Below, piece by piece: positions 10,403 to 21,195 of a DNA stretch of 64,000 bases (position 1 is the first letter of the stretch; every line of letters starts with the position of its first letter). This stretch comes from Aurelia coerulea (taxonomy: Eukaryota > Cnidaria > Scyphozoa > Semaeostomeae > Ulmaridae). Location: positions 9,108,743 to 9,172,742 of the forward strand of contig CM076962.1 in the NCBI GenBank assembly GCA_039566865.1, given 5' to 3'. Below the pieces are notes generated by a model. It saw only the letters and a program-made list of their open reading frames with translations, searched no databases and was not told where the DNA came from. A program made the position numbers and the translations under genes.

Positions 10403-12235
10403 TTTTTTTTCATTTAATATTATTTATACACAAATTAACCATTCAGCAAATTAGAATATATAACATCTATTTACAATAATAAGACCTTATGAATAAAAAC
10501 CTAAAGCCCTATAAAACTTAATCCTTGCTGTTCTTCCAGGGAGTTGTGTTTGGCTTGAAAATCTAACTCTTTTAGATGCGTTTTAAGTTGTTTTTTAAAA
10601 CTATCAAGTGTCGGTAACTCGCGAATTTCGGCAGGTGTATCATTTCATGACTTGAGAGCTGCGTAATGAAAGCCCTTTTTTGCAAATTCAGTCCTATATC
10701 TGGGGATCTGGATATCCTTACAGTGCTTCGTATTGTAGGTCGAGTGAAAGATCTTGGTTTGTATTTATCCCAGAGGTTTCAGGGCATAGTCTGTTCATAA
10801 TCTTGTAAGTCATAACATTCCTATCGTAACGGAAAATATTTTCTACGTTTAACCAGGATGCCGACCAGCCATCTTTTATTCTTGCGTTTGCAATTATTGA
10901 ATACGCCCGGTCTTGAAGGCGTTGGAGAGCAGCCTCTTTTGTTTTTGAAAGACTACCCCAGATAACATCGGCATAGCGCAGGTGACTCTCGATTAACGCA
11001 TAATATACATTACACCAATGGGATTGTGGAACGACATTTTTCAATTCTTTTAAAGCTGCAAAAACTCCACTCAGTTTGCCTTTGGTGCGCTTAAACTGTT
11101 CATCCCAACTTAATTTTTCATCAACCATCACTCCGAGGGATGTTGTCTTTTCAACTCTTTTGATATCAGAGTTATTTAGTTTAAGCACTTCTGGCAGGTC
11201 TAAATTTTTGGTTTTTGGTTTGATGCCCTATGACCATGAATTCAGTTTTTTGGGATTGGGGCTAAGTTTGTTCATCCTCATCCACTCAGAGAGATTGGAA
11301 AGTTCTTGATGTGCGTCCTCAATTAGTTTCGATACATCGTTGGATGCAATCGTTATATTGGTATCGTCAGCATAAATGCTAGCCTTGGAGAATTTAAGAC
11401 ACTTTTCAAAGTCATTCAAGTAAATGATGAAAGGAAGAGGGCCTAAACTAGAACCTTGGGGAATACCACAGGTTACATCTCTGGCTTTAGAATGCTGACC
11501 GTTCAGAGAGCAGAACTGTTTTCTATTATTTAAGTAGGATTTAAACCAATTCCCAGCTTTGCCTCTTATTCCATATGCACGTAATTTTTTTAGTAATATA
11601 TATCGTGATCAACTGTATCGAAGGCTTTCTTAAGGTCGAGAAAAATAGTGAGATAAACATTGCTGCGATCTATGTTTTCGTACCAGAAGTCTGTGCTGCT
11701 TATGAGTGATGTTATCGTGGAGTATAACTTACGAAAATTGCTTGGTTGCATGTAATACTCTCATTAATTTTGAGAAACGCAAATAGGTGATCGTGCGTTA
11801 GTCGCTCTAGCTTCCTTGAAAACACTGAGATTACAGAGATAAGTCTGTTTTTGTTTAGATCAGTTTTTGGGCCCGACTTGTATATTGGGGTGACTCTCGC
11901 TAATTTCCAGATGTCAGGAAAAACACCATTCGTAAGTGAGGAGTTATAAATCAGCATAAGCGGCTGAGCTATAAATTCGCTCGCGTCTTTTACCAAAGCT
12001 ACTGTAACTTTCTCAGGACCAGATGCTTTTCCGTTCTTTAGCTGATTGATAGCATTCATCACATACTTTTTGTCGACTGTTTTGAACAGCATTTCGTTGT
12101 TTACTGGTGTGATATGCCGCAAACAATTATCAGTTGGTCTCGTTTCTATGCTCTTCGCGAGCTTTGGTCCAACAGAGTCAAAGTGACAATTCAACGCTTC
12201 TAGCACATCACGCTCTTTTGCAAACTTTTGCCGTC
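10403..12235 (-). pseudogene. Decayed LINE, RT to 3' end
   Basis: A 5'-truncated CR1/L2-like LINE. From its 5' side: a linker and RT start (NGKASGPEKVTVALVKDASE, PDIWKLARVTPIYKSG), the fingers with a lost motif and frameshifts near 11700, the palm (ASIYADDTNITIASND keeps the YADD core, 11340-11390), then LSWDEQFKRTKGKLSG, HLRYADVIWG and the C-terminal LPTLDSFKKQLKTHL segment near 10560-10620. It ends in poly-T on the + strand (10403-10412), which is the element's poly-A tail. Several frameshifts and stops show it is dead. Confidence 0.85.
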
Positions 12236-12284
12236 AATTTGTCATTTTCATTTTTCATTTTTTTTTTTCATTTTCAATTTTTTA

Positions 12285-12334
12285 GGCATGGTAGCCCCTC
12301 AGTTAGAGAAAAACTGATTTACAGGGGGCCATGC
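12285..12334 (-). other. LINE 3'-terminal stacked hairpin, copy 1
   Basis: Read as RNA (minus strand), three stems stack: GCATGG with CCATGC, CCCC with GGGG, and TCAGT with ACTGA around a T/C-rich loop. The TGTAAA segment bulges on one side. It sits just before the simple-repeat tail. Three other LINE copies in the window (15735, 37049, 55790) have the same architecture with different bases. Confidence 0.75.
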
Positions 12335-12431
12335 AATAAAAATACTAAAACTAAACTAAGATTACAATTTCTGATTAAAATAATATCAATAAAAGTAAAA
12401 TGAAAGAGTTCATTGCATAAAGCATCTCAAC

Positions 12432-13493
12432 TTATGCTTTGTGGGATTTCATCAACCCTTCCCGGAATTTCTTTAGAGTAGGTGCTCCTTTTAATTCATC
12501 ATTCAACCCATTCCAGAGACTGGCCCCTCTGAATGAAAAACATCTCTGACCAGCTGATGTTCCTAACATTGGAGTCCTAAGGTTTATATTAGAATTCCTC
12601 AGTACGCGAGAGGTTGTTTCGTTCACTCTATTGAACATGTCGCTCATATAGGACGGCGCATCACCGTTTAGGGACTTGAAAACCATTTTTAGTGTTTCAA
12701 GATCAATCAATTCCCTAACCGTGGGCCATCCTAGGGCACGAAAGAGTGGCAAGGCTGACTGGTCGTATCGACTGCCGGTAACTATTCTGGCAGCACGATT
12801 TTGTAGCTTTTGGAGTTTATTAAGAGAGGTCTCACCAACATTCCCCCAAACAGGGCAGCAATATCTAAAGTAAGGTTCCACGAGGCTTTTGTACATCTGT
12901 TTAACAGTGGATGCAGGCACGTACCTTTTAGAGTATCTTAATATGCCAATACCTCTAGAAATCTTACTTGTCAATGAGGCCAATTGGGAAGACCATTTTA
13001 GTTGCTGATCTACTTGAACTCCTAGGTATTTAGTATATTCAGCCATTTTAATATCGTCCTGCCCGATTTTAAACTGTGGTTTAGCTGAGCCAGGTGAAGT
13101 AAGTTTTTTCAGTTTACCTGGGAGTCCGATAATCATGCCTTCAGTTTTTGCAACATTTAATGATAGCTTGTTTCCTTGTAGCCACAATTTCAAAGCAGCT
13201 AAATCAGCGTTAATAGCGTCATTGATCTCAGAAACGGAATTAGATGCAAAATAGATACTAGTATCATCGGCATACATAGATACATGGGAATGCTTCAAGC
13301 ATTTTGGTAAATCATTAATGTAGACCAAAAAGAGGAGGGGCCCAAGACAGGATCCCTGAGGAACTCCGCAATTTATAGGCTCGGTACTAGATATTTGTCC
13401 GTTAACCCTACAAAATTGCCTCCTGTCGGCAAGGTAGGAATGAAACCATTTAAATTCCTTCCCTTTAACACCATAGAATTTGAGTTTACTCAA
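12432..13493 (-). CDS. LINE reverse transcriptase, C-terminal two thirds
   Basis: The 353-codon open frame starts after RT motif A and includes the thumb side of the enzyme. Motif B is [19 protein letters not shown], motif C is MYADDTSIYF with both Asp present, and motif D/E is TKYLGVQVDQQLKW. Then come SRGIGILRYSKRYVP, EPYFRYCCPVWG, LQNRAARIVTGS and the C-terminal QRCFSFRGASLWNGLNDELK. The N-terminal palm with motif A (AVYIDLKKAFDTVDH) is just upstream in another frame (13500-13560), so the protein cannot be made whole here. Confidence 0.85.
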   Translation of the reverse strand: MSKLKFYGVKGKEFKWFHSYLADRRQFCRVNGQISSTEPINCGVPQGSCLGPLLFLVYINDLPKCLKHSHVSMYADDTSIYFASNSVSEINDAINADLAALKLWLQGNKLSLNVAKTEGMIIGLPGKLKKLTSPGSAKPQFKIGQDDIKMAEYTKYLGVQVDQQLKWSSQLASLTSKISRGIGILRYSKRYVPASTVKQMYKSLVEPYFRYCCPVWGNVGETSLNKLQKLQNRAARIVTGSRYDQSALPLFRALGWPTVRELIDLETLKMVFKSLNGDAPSYMSDMFNRVNETTSRVLRNSNINLRTPMLGTSAGQRCFSFRGASLWNGLNDELKGAPTLKKFREGLMKSHKA

Positions 13494-13507
13494 TAGAATC
13501 TCGTGAT

Positions 13508-13867
13508 CTACTGTGTCGAAGGCTTTCTTGAGATCAATATAGACAGCTGCCGTATATAAACCCTTATCGATATTAAGGTACCAATCATTCGTGCACCTGA
13601 GCAGACTCGTAAGGGTTGAATAGAGTGATCGAAAACCTGAATTTGTAAACTGGAAACCATCGTGGATTTAATATCTTTATCCAAGACCCTATTGATTGTT
13701 TTCCACATTTTCTTTGGGTCCCCTTTATTTTTCTCAATTAAACCTTTGTAATAATCCTGAATAGAGTACCTAATCTCTTTGGTTACTTTATTCCGCTGCT
13801 TGGTATAAGCTGACCACACCCCAGGAGATTTTTCCGCTATTTTTTTCAGTCTGTCCCTAGTCTCCAT
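13508..13867 (-). pseudogene. LINE linker and RT start, with deletion and frameshift
   Basis: The first part (SPGVWSAYTKQRNKVTKEIR, GDPKKMWKTINRVL) is the typical linker between endonuclease and RT. At about 13660 it jumps directly to sequence that, in another frame, reads as the RT motif A region. This marks an internal deletion of the first RT blocks. Confidence 0.75.
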
Positions 13868-14422
13868 CGATTTTCTGAGATTTGGAGTTAACCAAGGAGC
13901 AAATTCCGACCTTACTCTTCTTTTCTTAATCGGAGCATGTATATTCCAAAGCGACTCGAAAATCTCCTAGAATGTGCCAGCCATAGCAGATGGATCATTA
14001 GCAAAAGGGATAAGAATGGTTTCCCAGTCTATTTGTTGCAGGTCATGCTGGAAAAGTGCCTTGTCTTATTTCTTGATTGTACGAGATTGGACTATTTTTG
14101 GCTTTGTTCTTTTTTTCTTTAGTCGCCAGGCAGTTTCTTTCCTTACTCCGTACACCAAATAGTGGGCCACCATCCCTGTTTCTAGGACATCTGCCTCTAA
14201 AATATATTTGGAGCTCGAGGTAGAGAAATGATCTATAAGTGATTTGCTTACTCTTTGTTAACCTTGTTCAGTTGTTGTTACTGCGACTCTCGTGTACTTT
14301 TTAATCAACTGCTCTATTTGATATTCGGAATATACAAGCTTCAGTTTTTTGTATTAGCATTTGTACCATTCTTAAAATCGCAGTTTGTGTCGCCACCGAG
14401 GATAATTTCCTTTCCTTCCTTG

Positions 14423-15150
14423 TCAAGGTCCCGGAGAGACTCTCTTAAGGTTTTCGAATGCAGCATCATCAACACCGGAGATTGGGGGTCGATACCAGCA
14501 TGCAAAGAAAAATGACCTTGCATTTTGTTGTTTTATCTCAAGGGAAAGAAGCTCTAGCTTATCGCTTTTTTGTTTCATTTTGGGCTCGGGAAGTGCATCT
14601 TTAACATAAATTGCGACTCCTCCCCCATTTACGTTTCGGTCGTTACGAAATATCTTGTAGCCCTCTATCGATAATTCGGCATCTCTAATATTTTCGTCCA
14701 ACCGGGTTTCGCTAAGACCAATGATATCAATATCGTTGTCATGCAGTATAATGCTAAGCTCATTGCTATGTTTTCTGAGGGAAACTATATTTAGGAAAGC
14801 AATTTTAAGACCATTCCTCTTCCTCGAGTGATGCTCCCTACCTTTAGTGTTACTACAAGAGCTAAGACACCGTTGACAGCACTTTATAAACTTATTCAAG
14901 TTACTCGCAAACTTTCTCACTCCTCCCTCATTCAAATGCAAACCGTCACTTTTCAAGTTGCTAAATAAGATATTAGCGTTTTCAATCATATCAAAACCAT
15001 TAAGGGGCAGTTTCTCAGCCAACAGCTCATTCAGTTGAGTGACCTTGGCATTGAGCTCATGAGAATCGTTTCTTCGAAGAACAGCAGAAAAGGCAATCTT
15101 AGCATTGGGATTATTCTTCTGAATCAGGATGCTACGTTTCTCCAAAAAGT
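14423..15150 (-). pseudogene. LINE SGNH-like tail and APE endonuclease start
   Basis: Residues ~20-90 resemble the end of the SGNH-hydrolase-like domain found in some LINE ORFs (FSAVLRRND, SDGLHLNEGGVRKFASNL, with the DGLHLN box where the catalytic Asp and His lie). Residues ~115-235 are the endonuclease (KIAFLNIVSLRKH, DIIGLSETRLDE, GGGVAIYVKDA, FACWYRPP). The frame then breaks, and the endonuclease carries on in other frames to about 13940, with the GGDTNCDF box near 14385. The start of the SGNH domain is lost at the junction with the neighbouring LINE. Confidence 0.75.
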
Positions 15151-15830
15151 ATTTACCCATTGTTACTGTACAAAAAATGTACAGAAGTTTAGTGGAACCC
15201 TACCTCAGATATAGCTGCCCGGTGTGGGGAGTTTCTGGCATCAATGCTAGGTTGCAAAAACTCCAAAATAGGGTGGCAAGAATAGTGACAAACAGTGCTT
15301 ATGATGCTTCAGCTCTACCCATCATTAGAAAACTTGGTTGGCCCACCATCAACGAGCTTATCAATTCAGAAACTTTAAAAATGGTGTACAAGTCGGTAAA
15401 TGACCTAGCTCCCACTTACCTTACAGAAATGTTCGTCAGGCTATCCGATTCATGCAAGAGAAAACTGCGCAATACCAAAACAGATTTGGCCGTTCCTCAT
15501 CGCAAATCGGCCTTCGAACAAAAGAGCTTCTCGTATAAGGGTGCTAAATTGTGGAACGATCTTTCTATTGAAGTCAAATCATCAAAAACTTATTAAATAT
15601 TCAAAACAAAGTATCAGCAATACCAACAGCGAATGCTGATTCTCTCTTTCATGCATTACTTTTAATTTGCTTATTAGATTGTTTTGTAAATAAGATTATT
15701 TAATTTTGTATGCTTTTCTTTTAATTTAGTTATTGCACGGCCCACTGTAAGTCAGTCCTTTGACTGACGTGGCCACCGTGCCTAAAGAAATTAAAATCAA
15801 ATCAAATCAAATCAAATCTCCGATGTAATG
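15125..15830 (+). pseudogene. 5'-truncated LINE: RT C-terminus and 3' end
   Basis: The frame 15129-15594 reads LRFSKKYLP, EPYLRYSCPVWGVSG, LQNRVARIVTNSAYDA, LGWPTINEL and SFSYKGAKLWNDLS, the same C-terminal region as the minus-strand neighbour, which it meets head to head. The coding end is followed by a 3' UTR with a structured hairpin (15735-15782) and an ATCAA-repeat tail at about 15796-15827. The intact tail and hairpin with a missing 5' end are typical of incomplete reverse transcription. Confidence 0.85.
15735..15782 (+). other. LINE 3'-terminal stacked hairpin, copy 2
   Basis: The stems are GCACGG with CCGTGC, GGCC(CAC) with (GTG)GGCC-type pairing next to it, and GTCAGTC with GACTGAC. 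An ACTGTAA segment bulges on one side and a CA pair on the other. It precedes the ATCAA tail. Confidence 0.75.
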
Positions 15831-16295
15831 TAACAGGAGGGCACGTTTTCTGCTGGCATCTTTTATATCCATGGCCGTGATCAAGTTGTTGAATTATCAA
15901 ATATTTCTCCCATCGTATTGCAAGGTTGGACTGGTCAAGTATATCAAATTCAGGGAATGTAGGAATGGCAGCCATAATGAATTAACTTCGCATCCTCGTC
16001 TTCAATATAGAATGGCATGACCGGCTCTCATAACACGTGTCCTGACTGACAGTCTAACCCATATAAATATATAGCAACTACAACAACACTGCAAGGAGCA
16101 TTTTGAAAATAGGTGTTCGAGTATCGCGCAGTTCTTCCAACATTTTGGTGACGTATTCTCATATTTTGAAAATTGTAGCTTACGTTGCGCTCAGGGGAAA
16201 TTTCACCAAACAAATAATCTGGGGAACAGGATTTTGTCACATTGTAAAAATGACACAGTGGTCTATACCATCTCTTGAGATACAAGTCCTCCCAG
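15831..16295. other. No recognisable gene
   Basis: The 465 bp between the LINE tail and the next LINE fragment hold only short overlapping frames without family resemblance. Confidence 0.4.
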
Positions 16296-17119
16296 CCAAG
16301 TTCCCTCTAAAGAAGTTCCCTGCTTGTTCCTCTCCATGCACCAGCTATCCCTAGGGCAGCACAATACTGAGTCTGTTCAAGTCTCTGTGTAGAATTTAGA
16401 CGTATTTGAGGATCGTATTCATGATAAATGATATCTCCATAATCAGGATATGGTCCAACATAAAGCTTATATATTTGATCTATAATATCTCTCGAAACAT
16501 ACTTGGAAAGGTATCTTATCATCCCAATACCGCGCCTCGCTTTTTGTGTTGCCTCTCTAATGTGACTTTGAAAGTCTAACTTAGTATCAAGGATCATACC
16601 AAGATGCTTGTGCTCACTCTTTCTTGCTACGTCATCATTACCAAAAGAAAAAGGGGATGGATTGGTCTGACCATCTTGGCAGAGAAAATGACTTCTTGCG
16701 TTTTCTCAGTATTGAATTTCACTTTCCATTGCCACGCCTATAGTCGTATCCTCTCCAAATCTCTATCTAGTTCTTCTGCAGCTTTTAGCTCATCATAGAC
16801 AGCTGTACAAAGCGATTGGTCATCAGCAAAGAGCTTAATATTGCATCTAATATTCTCAACAAAGTCATTAATGTATACAAGGAAGAGCATTGGTCCCAAA
16901 ACGGATCCTTGGGGTACTCCCCCATTCCGAATTTTTACCATTCAGCAGGACCCGTTGTTTACGATTGGAAAGAAAATTTTGAATTAAATTGAGGAGCTTC
17001 CAAGATATACCGTTACATTCAAGTTTATAGAATTATCCTTCGTGCTATACCTTGTCAAAAGCCTTAGAGAAATCTAAGAAAACAGCACGTGTTTCCCTGC
17101 TAGGTGTCTCTTCTAAACC

Positions 17120-17428
17120 CCGGAGGGGGTACTCCCATACTTGACCTGACGGGATTTGCCGCTCAACAGGGTGTCCTTTTGCGGTAAAAATTATGCAACA
17201 GGGTGTTTTTTCTAACGAAAATTATGCGACAGGGTATTATAGTAGGTAAGAAAATCATGCGACAGGGTATTACAGCAACCATTGCGTTGTACTCTGTATC
17301 TGAGAGGCAAAATCTTTATGCGACAGGGTATACTTTTGGCCCATTTTTTTATGCGACAGGGTGCAGGGTGTGGAGAGGTTTTCCACACACCACCGCCACT
17401 TCCCTAGGCAAGTACCCCCCCCCCTGGG
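17120..17428. mobile_element. 309-bp MITE with internal GCGACAGGGTATT repeats
   Basis: The ends CCGGAGGGGGTACT and AGTACCCCCCC...CTGGG are imperfect inverted repeats. The 9-bp duplication TTCTAAACC occurs at 17111-17119 and 17429-17437. Inside, about six diverged copies of TTATGCGACAGGGTATT follow each other. A 9-bp duplication fits Mutator-like elements. The element at 51962 has similar ends and a different inner repeat. Confidence 0.8.
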
Positions 17429-17859
17429 TTCTAAACCAGTATAAATTTTATGAGATATGGACAACAACTGATTTATTGTTGAGTCACCAGGATGAAAACC
17501 TGACTGATGGGCAACAGGGGCGGATCCAGACTACTACGACCACTGCTGAAGCAATAATCAGATTGCCAGATACATGTGTCTAGTTATTAAGGTTCACGCC
17601 TTTTTTCAAAAGGCCACATCCTAATATTTCGAATAACCTCACCTTAGCAGTGGTCAGAATATCTCCTGGATCCGCCCCTGGGCAGTCAGGAGACTATCAG
17701 CACAAAGGTGATCGTACATCGAATCAGACAATAATTTTTCAAGCAATTTTCCAAAGACAGGAAGTAAAGAATTTGGGTGATAGTTGTTTTTACATTGTTT
17801 GCTACCCTTCTTATGAACAGGGATAATGTTTGCCTTTTTCCAAATTGAAGGATACTGAG

Positions 17860-18721
17860 GCCTAGGTTAAACGTCGCTCTTCTCATGCGCCGAACCTAAT
17901 AGTTGAATTAGGCGCATGAGAAGAGCGACGTTTAACTTGATTAAGTTCGGCAGATTGAATTAGGTGCAGCAGAATGTACTTGGAGCGACTGGTCCTGTCG
18001 CATTATGCGACTCTGGAGCGACTTCTAGTTAGACGTCGCTCTTCTCATGCGCCGAGCTTAATGCATAAATTATTCCTCATAATTTTCCGTTTTAAAGCGA
18101 GGCGGAGCATGCGTATATCTTCGAATAACGGGAAATTTGCCGGACGTGACTAAAAGGACAATGGCTTCTCTTGATTTTGTTGCGTCCGAGACAGACATTG
18201 GTGACTGTATTCTAATTTTCTATCGAGCGAAACAAAAACAAAACTTTCAATTAATAGTATAGCTTGATTTCCGCATGATGGACACAAACTCAACTCTGAA
18301 CGCAGACGTGTGACATTGCAAAAGTGGCAGTCCCCGGCTAGCTACCAGGTATAACTTATGACTGAGATGTTGTTGATTATTCTTCGTTTTACACGATAAA
18401 ACACTGTACAGTTATGTCCATGACAAAGTTTAAACATTATTTTGCTTGCTCAGAGTTCGTTGTGTTTTGCTTTCTCAAAATTGGTTGTGTCAGTTTTTTC
18501 AACATGCTTTTGTCCGTTGTTACTTTGAGAACAAAAGCTGAAGGACCTGTTCTAATGATTTTGTTGCTAGGCTACAAAGGATATCAGAAACTTAATTGTC
18601 TTTATATTAGGAGCGACACATTAGGAGCGACGTATAATTCAGTGTCGCTCTACCGTCGCTCTACAGTCGCTCCTAATTGTATTGGGTTCGGCGCATGAGA
18701 AGAGCGACGTTTAACCTAGGC
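17860..18721. mobile_element. 862-bp MITE with 37-bp TIRs and GAGCGAC subterminal repeats
   Basis: Terminal inverted repeats of about 37 bp (beginning GCCTAGGTTAAACGTCGCTC) are essentially perfect. The flanking duplication CTGAG is at 17855-17859 and 18722-18726. The motif GAGCGAC or its complement recurs about eleven times, clustered within 200 bp of each end, and two internal stretches repeat most of the TIR. No transposase frame is present. The clustered motif looks like a set of transposase-binding sites. Confidence 0.85.
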
Positions 18722-18849
18722 CTGAGCGGTTGCAAGGCATTTCTCAAAATCATGCAAAGGGGTTCAACAATTGTGGAGTCACATATCTTTACCATAGCTA
18801 TGGAAATATTATCACAGCCATGTGCCTTTTGACAAATCAAGTGCCCTGA

Positions 18850-19925
18850 AAGGTAAAAAAAGGTAAATAAAACGAAAACAGTGACGACTAGGCTTAAAGC
18901 CTAATCTTCACCAAAAATGCAGCTATTGCTTATGCAACCGACTGGGCCTTTTGGCCAAACAAGTGATGCGATATGCATCCGACTCGCCCTGTATTTGGGC
19001 ACACAACACTGATACAATATTGTATCCGCACCTTGTCACGCCATTGTCACTGCACACAAGTTCATACAAGTGACACATGATACAGTAACATGACAACGTT
19101 AAACCATTTGCATTGTCCTGATGACAAGACCACCCGACACACCAGAGTGCACTTTTTGCGCTGTCAGACCTATTACATCGACATCGCAAGGATCTTTGAC
19201 AGCAACTTTATTCATACCAGAACTTTCAACATGTCGGTCTTCTTCTGGTTTCATTCCATTCCAGAACGAAACAAAACGAAGCAATGAACCACAACGCAGA
19301 GCACTATCCAGTGGTCCTTTTACCATCAGTGACCGACAAGATCTGGATTCTTTGTTCGAAATGCTTTCGTGTTTTGGAATTTCAGTTTCAGTTTCATATA
19401 ATTTAGATTCCACTACATACAATTTGTAGTCCTAACTAAACAAACAAGAACTAAACTACGAAGATAAGAGATGATACTACAGAAAATTAATATAATGATA
19501 CGGACAATTAATAAAATATACAATTAAAAAGAGGAACTAAATAAATTCTATGCAGGGAATTACTTAAAGGAGGAGCTCTCTCAATAGGTAAACTAATGGA
19601 GGAGAGACCTACCTATATAAGTCTCCAACTTGCCAGAAAGAAAGAAACCAAAGGCAAAAAAGCCGAACACGAGCTTAGGCCACAGCTTCCAGCTTCCAAC
19701 AAAAGAACTCTGTTGTTTATGGATCAGGAACTAAGATGATGTTGCTTGTGATAGCAGATGTCTTTGATGAACAAATAGATAACAGATGATAGAAAATATG
19801 TTATATGTGTTGGACAGAGTTCCTTTTGTTGGATCCATGGGTCACAATTCAATGATGAGAGTCTGGAAATGGCAAAATATCTACAAGACATGTTTGTGAG
19901 CACTTCCAAAATACCCACTTACGGG
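18850..19925. other. No recognisable gene
   Basis: Overlapping frames of up to ~107 codons lie on both strands at 19099-19429. They show no family resemblance and mirror each other, so I do not call them genes. A TATATAAG box lies near 19613 without a partner feature. Confidence 0.35.
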
Positions 19926-19929
19926 ACCC

Positions 19930-20137
19930 GATCAGTATCGAATAATACCATGAACATTAAAAGGGGAGCAGTAGAAATTTTAATAAAACATTCGAGTATT
20001 ACTGTGCCAAAAGGCGGAACTCATTGCCATGTGATCTGAATTATTCTCCATCTTTAGAGAATTTTAAGAAGTCATGTAAAAATTTGTTGATGGAAAAGAT
20101 TAGAATGGACACTTTTAACTATGGGTGGATTTTGTAA
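19930..20137 (+). pseudogene. LINE C-terminal coding fragment
   Basis: The frame ending at TAA 20135-20137 reads SSRNFNKTFEYYCAKRRNSL, then PSLENFKKSCKNLLMEK. This matches the SFxYxxxxxWNSLP...SLxxFKxxLKxxL end of CR1/L2-like LINE proteins. Only the last ~65 codons are left. Confidence 0.6.
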
Positions 20138-20289
20138 TTGTAAATATTTTCCTCTCTTGTATTAAAATTCTTACACATACCTACATATTTTGATTTTTTA
20201 GTTACTAATTTAGGCTTATACCTTTTTTTGTTCATCAGGCCGAAAACAAGTATTTAATTTATCCTGTTATGTACTTTAAAGATATTATA

Positions 20290-20520
20290 CATACATACAT
20301 ATATACAAGGTAGAGGTGAAGTTGCGATTTTTGGTGCCAAGTGCTTGGATCACTGAAATAGCCAAGCACTGATCGAGTCTGCGACCCCTTGTCATGACGC
20401 TCCAGTGGTGGGGCTCTAACAGTTATTGGACCCTGTCCGCCTGACTGTTCTGGCTGCAGTATCAGAGTATTATACCACTGCACCACTACACCTTCAAACT
20501 CTTTACATTTAAGTGTAAAC
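20290..20520 (-). repeat. Possible SINE or SINE fragment (weak)
   Basis: On the minus strand, GTGGTGCAGTGGTATAA resembles a pol III A box, but no good B box follows. Wording similar to GTCTGC(G/A)(A/G)CC(C/T)CTTGTCAT also occurs near 6375, so it is at least an interspersed repeat. Confidence 0.25.
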
Positions 20521-21137
20521 CAATTCTGCAACCGATTGGAACAAGAATCCATTCATTGTTTAGTAATTTCAAGCAATTTCTACCAACCAAATTAACATTG
20601 TTGTGAAATTTGGAGGACTTTGGAAATTTTGGAAAAATGAAACTTCGCCTTTGTCTGCAAGCAGGAACAGCCTTTTATTTATGAGAATCCTCGATTGTGG
20701 CAGAACCATTCCCAAAGTTCAGGTAGAAGTACGAATCCCGTGTGCATTGCAACATGTCCCTATGTTTCGGGCTTTTGTAACGAGGAAAGTTCTTAAACTG
20801 TCGCTCTTAGCTTTCACTTGCAGTTTCATTTGACTATTTTTACAGAAAAATTCTGTGTTTGCATAAACGTTTTTACCATTAACAGAATGATGAAAGAGAA
20901 CTACACAGGAGGTGTACTATTGTATTGATATTTTCCCAACATGAATTGCCACAAATAAGCATTTTAGGATAGAAAACATTTATTTTTTTGCCAAAGTCAA
21001 AACTTTTGATGGCATGAATTGCTGTCTTCCATCCTTCGATTTTTGAACACCTAGTACGCAGGCGCGCACCGTTTCTGTTCTTTTCGTAACTTCTAGATGA
21101 AAAATTTTAATATTGTCAATTAAATTTTCGTTTTCAG

Positions 21138-21195
21138 CAAGTTGATCCTGCGCGACATATCTTTTAATGTCCTGCCTGGTCAAACGATTGCACTG
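21138..21195 (+). CDS. ABCB6: ABCB6-like transporter, exon a (strand before Walker A)
   Basis: This exon codes KLILRDISFNVLPGQTIAL, the beta-strand segment that leads into Walker A in half-transporters of the ABCB6/ABCB7/HMT-1 group. It has a TTTTCAG acceptor and a GTAAGC donor. The upstream intron is phase 2 and the downstream one phase 0, which joins IAL directly to VGPSGSGKS of the next exon. ABCB6-type proteins are ATP-driven pumps of mitochondrial and other membranes linked to porphyrin or heavy-metal handling. The six membrane helices that should precede this exon were not found between 4.4 kb and here, so they lie further left or outside the window. Confidence 0.85.

Larger units (their letters stand above)
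12236..15150 (-). mobile_element. LINE with SGNH-like, endonuclease and RT regions, internally deleted
   Basis: One minus-strand LINE reads from 15150 down to its tail at 12240. It has an SGNH-hydrolase-like end, an APE endonuclease (14420-14850), a linker (13508-13930), then RT and C-terminal region (12432-13600). About 160 residues covering the first RT blocks are missing at about 13660, where the frame also shifts. The 3' end has a structured hairpin (12285-12334) followed by a tail of TGAAAA-like repeats. The upstream end abuts an opposite-strand LINE fragment at about 15125. Confidence 0.85.
16300..18845 (-). pseudogene. Decayed LINE of the 2A-LINE type, broken by two MITEs
   Basis: Minus-strand RT pieces in order: KAHGCDNISIAMVKICDS near 18800, KANIIPVHKKGSKQCKNN near 17830, a gap, [20 protein letters not shown] with FADDQSLC (YADD replaced by FADD) at 16738-16941, and LDTKLDFQSHI, YLSKYVS and GAWRGTSREL at 16307-16597. 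The same order and wording appear in the intact LINE at 32.5-36.1 kb (KAHGWDEISVRMIK, FADDTSLF, GAWRGTSREKL), so both belong to one group. Two MITEs (17120-17428 and 17860-18721) sit inside it, with target duplications that fit back into the LINE sequence. Confidence 0.8.

Noticed and set aside
16103..16354. 83-codon frame on the + strand
   Set aside because: It overlaps the LINE fragment end on the other strand and has no family resemblance.
18923..19189. Cysteine-rich 88-codon frame on the minus strand
   Set aside because: No signal peptide or regular cysteine pattern, and it overlaps other equally open frames.
19099..19429. Overlapping ~105-codon frames on both strands
   Set aside because: They mirror each other, have biased composition and no family match.
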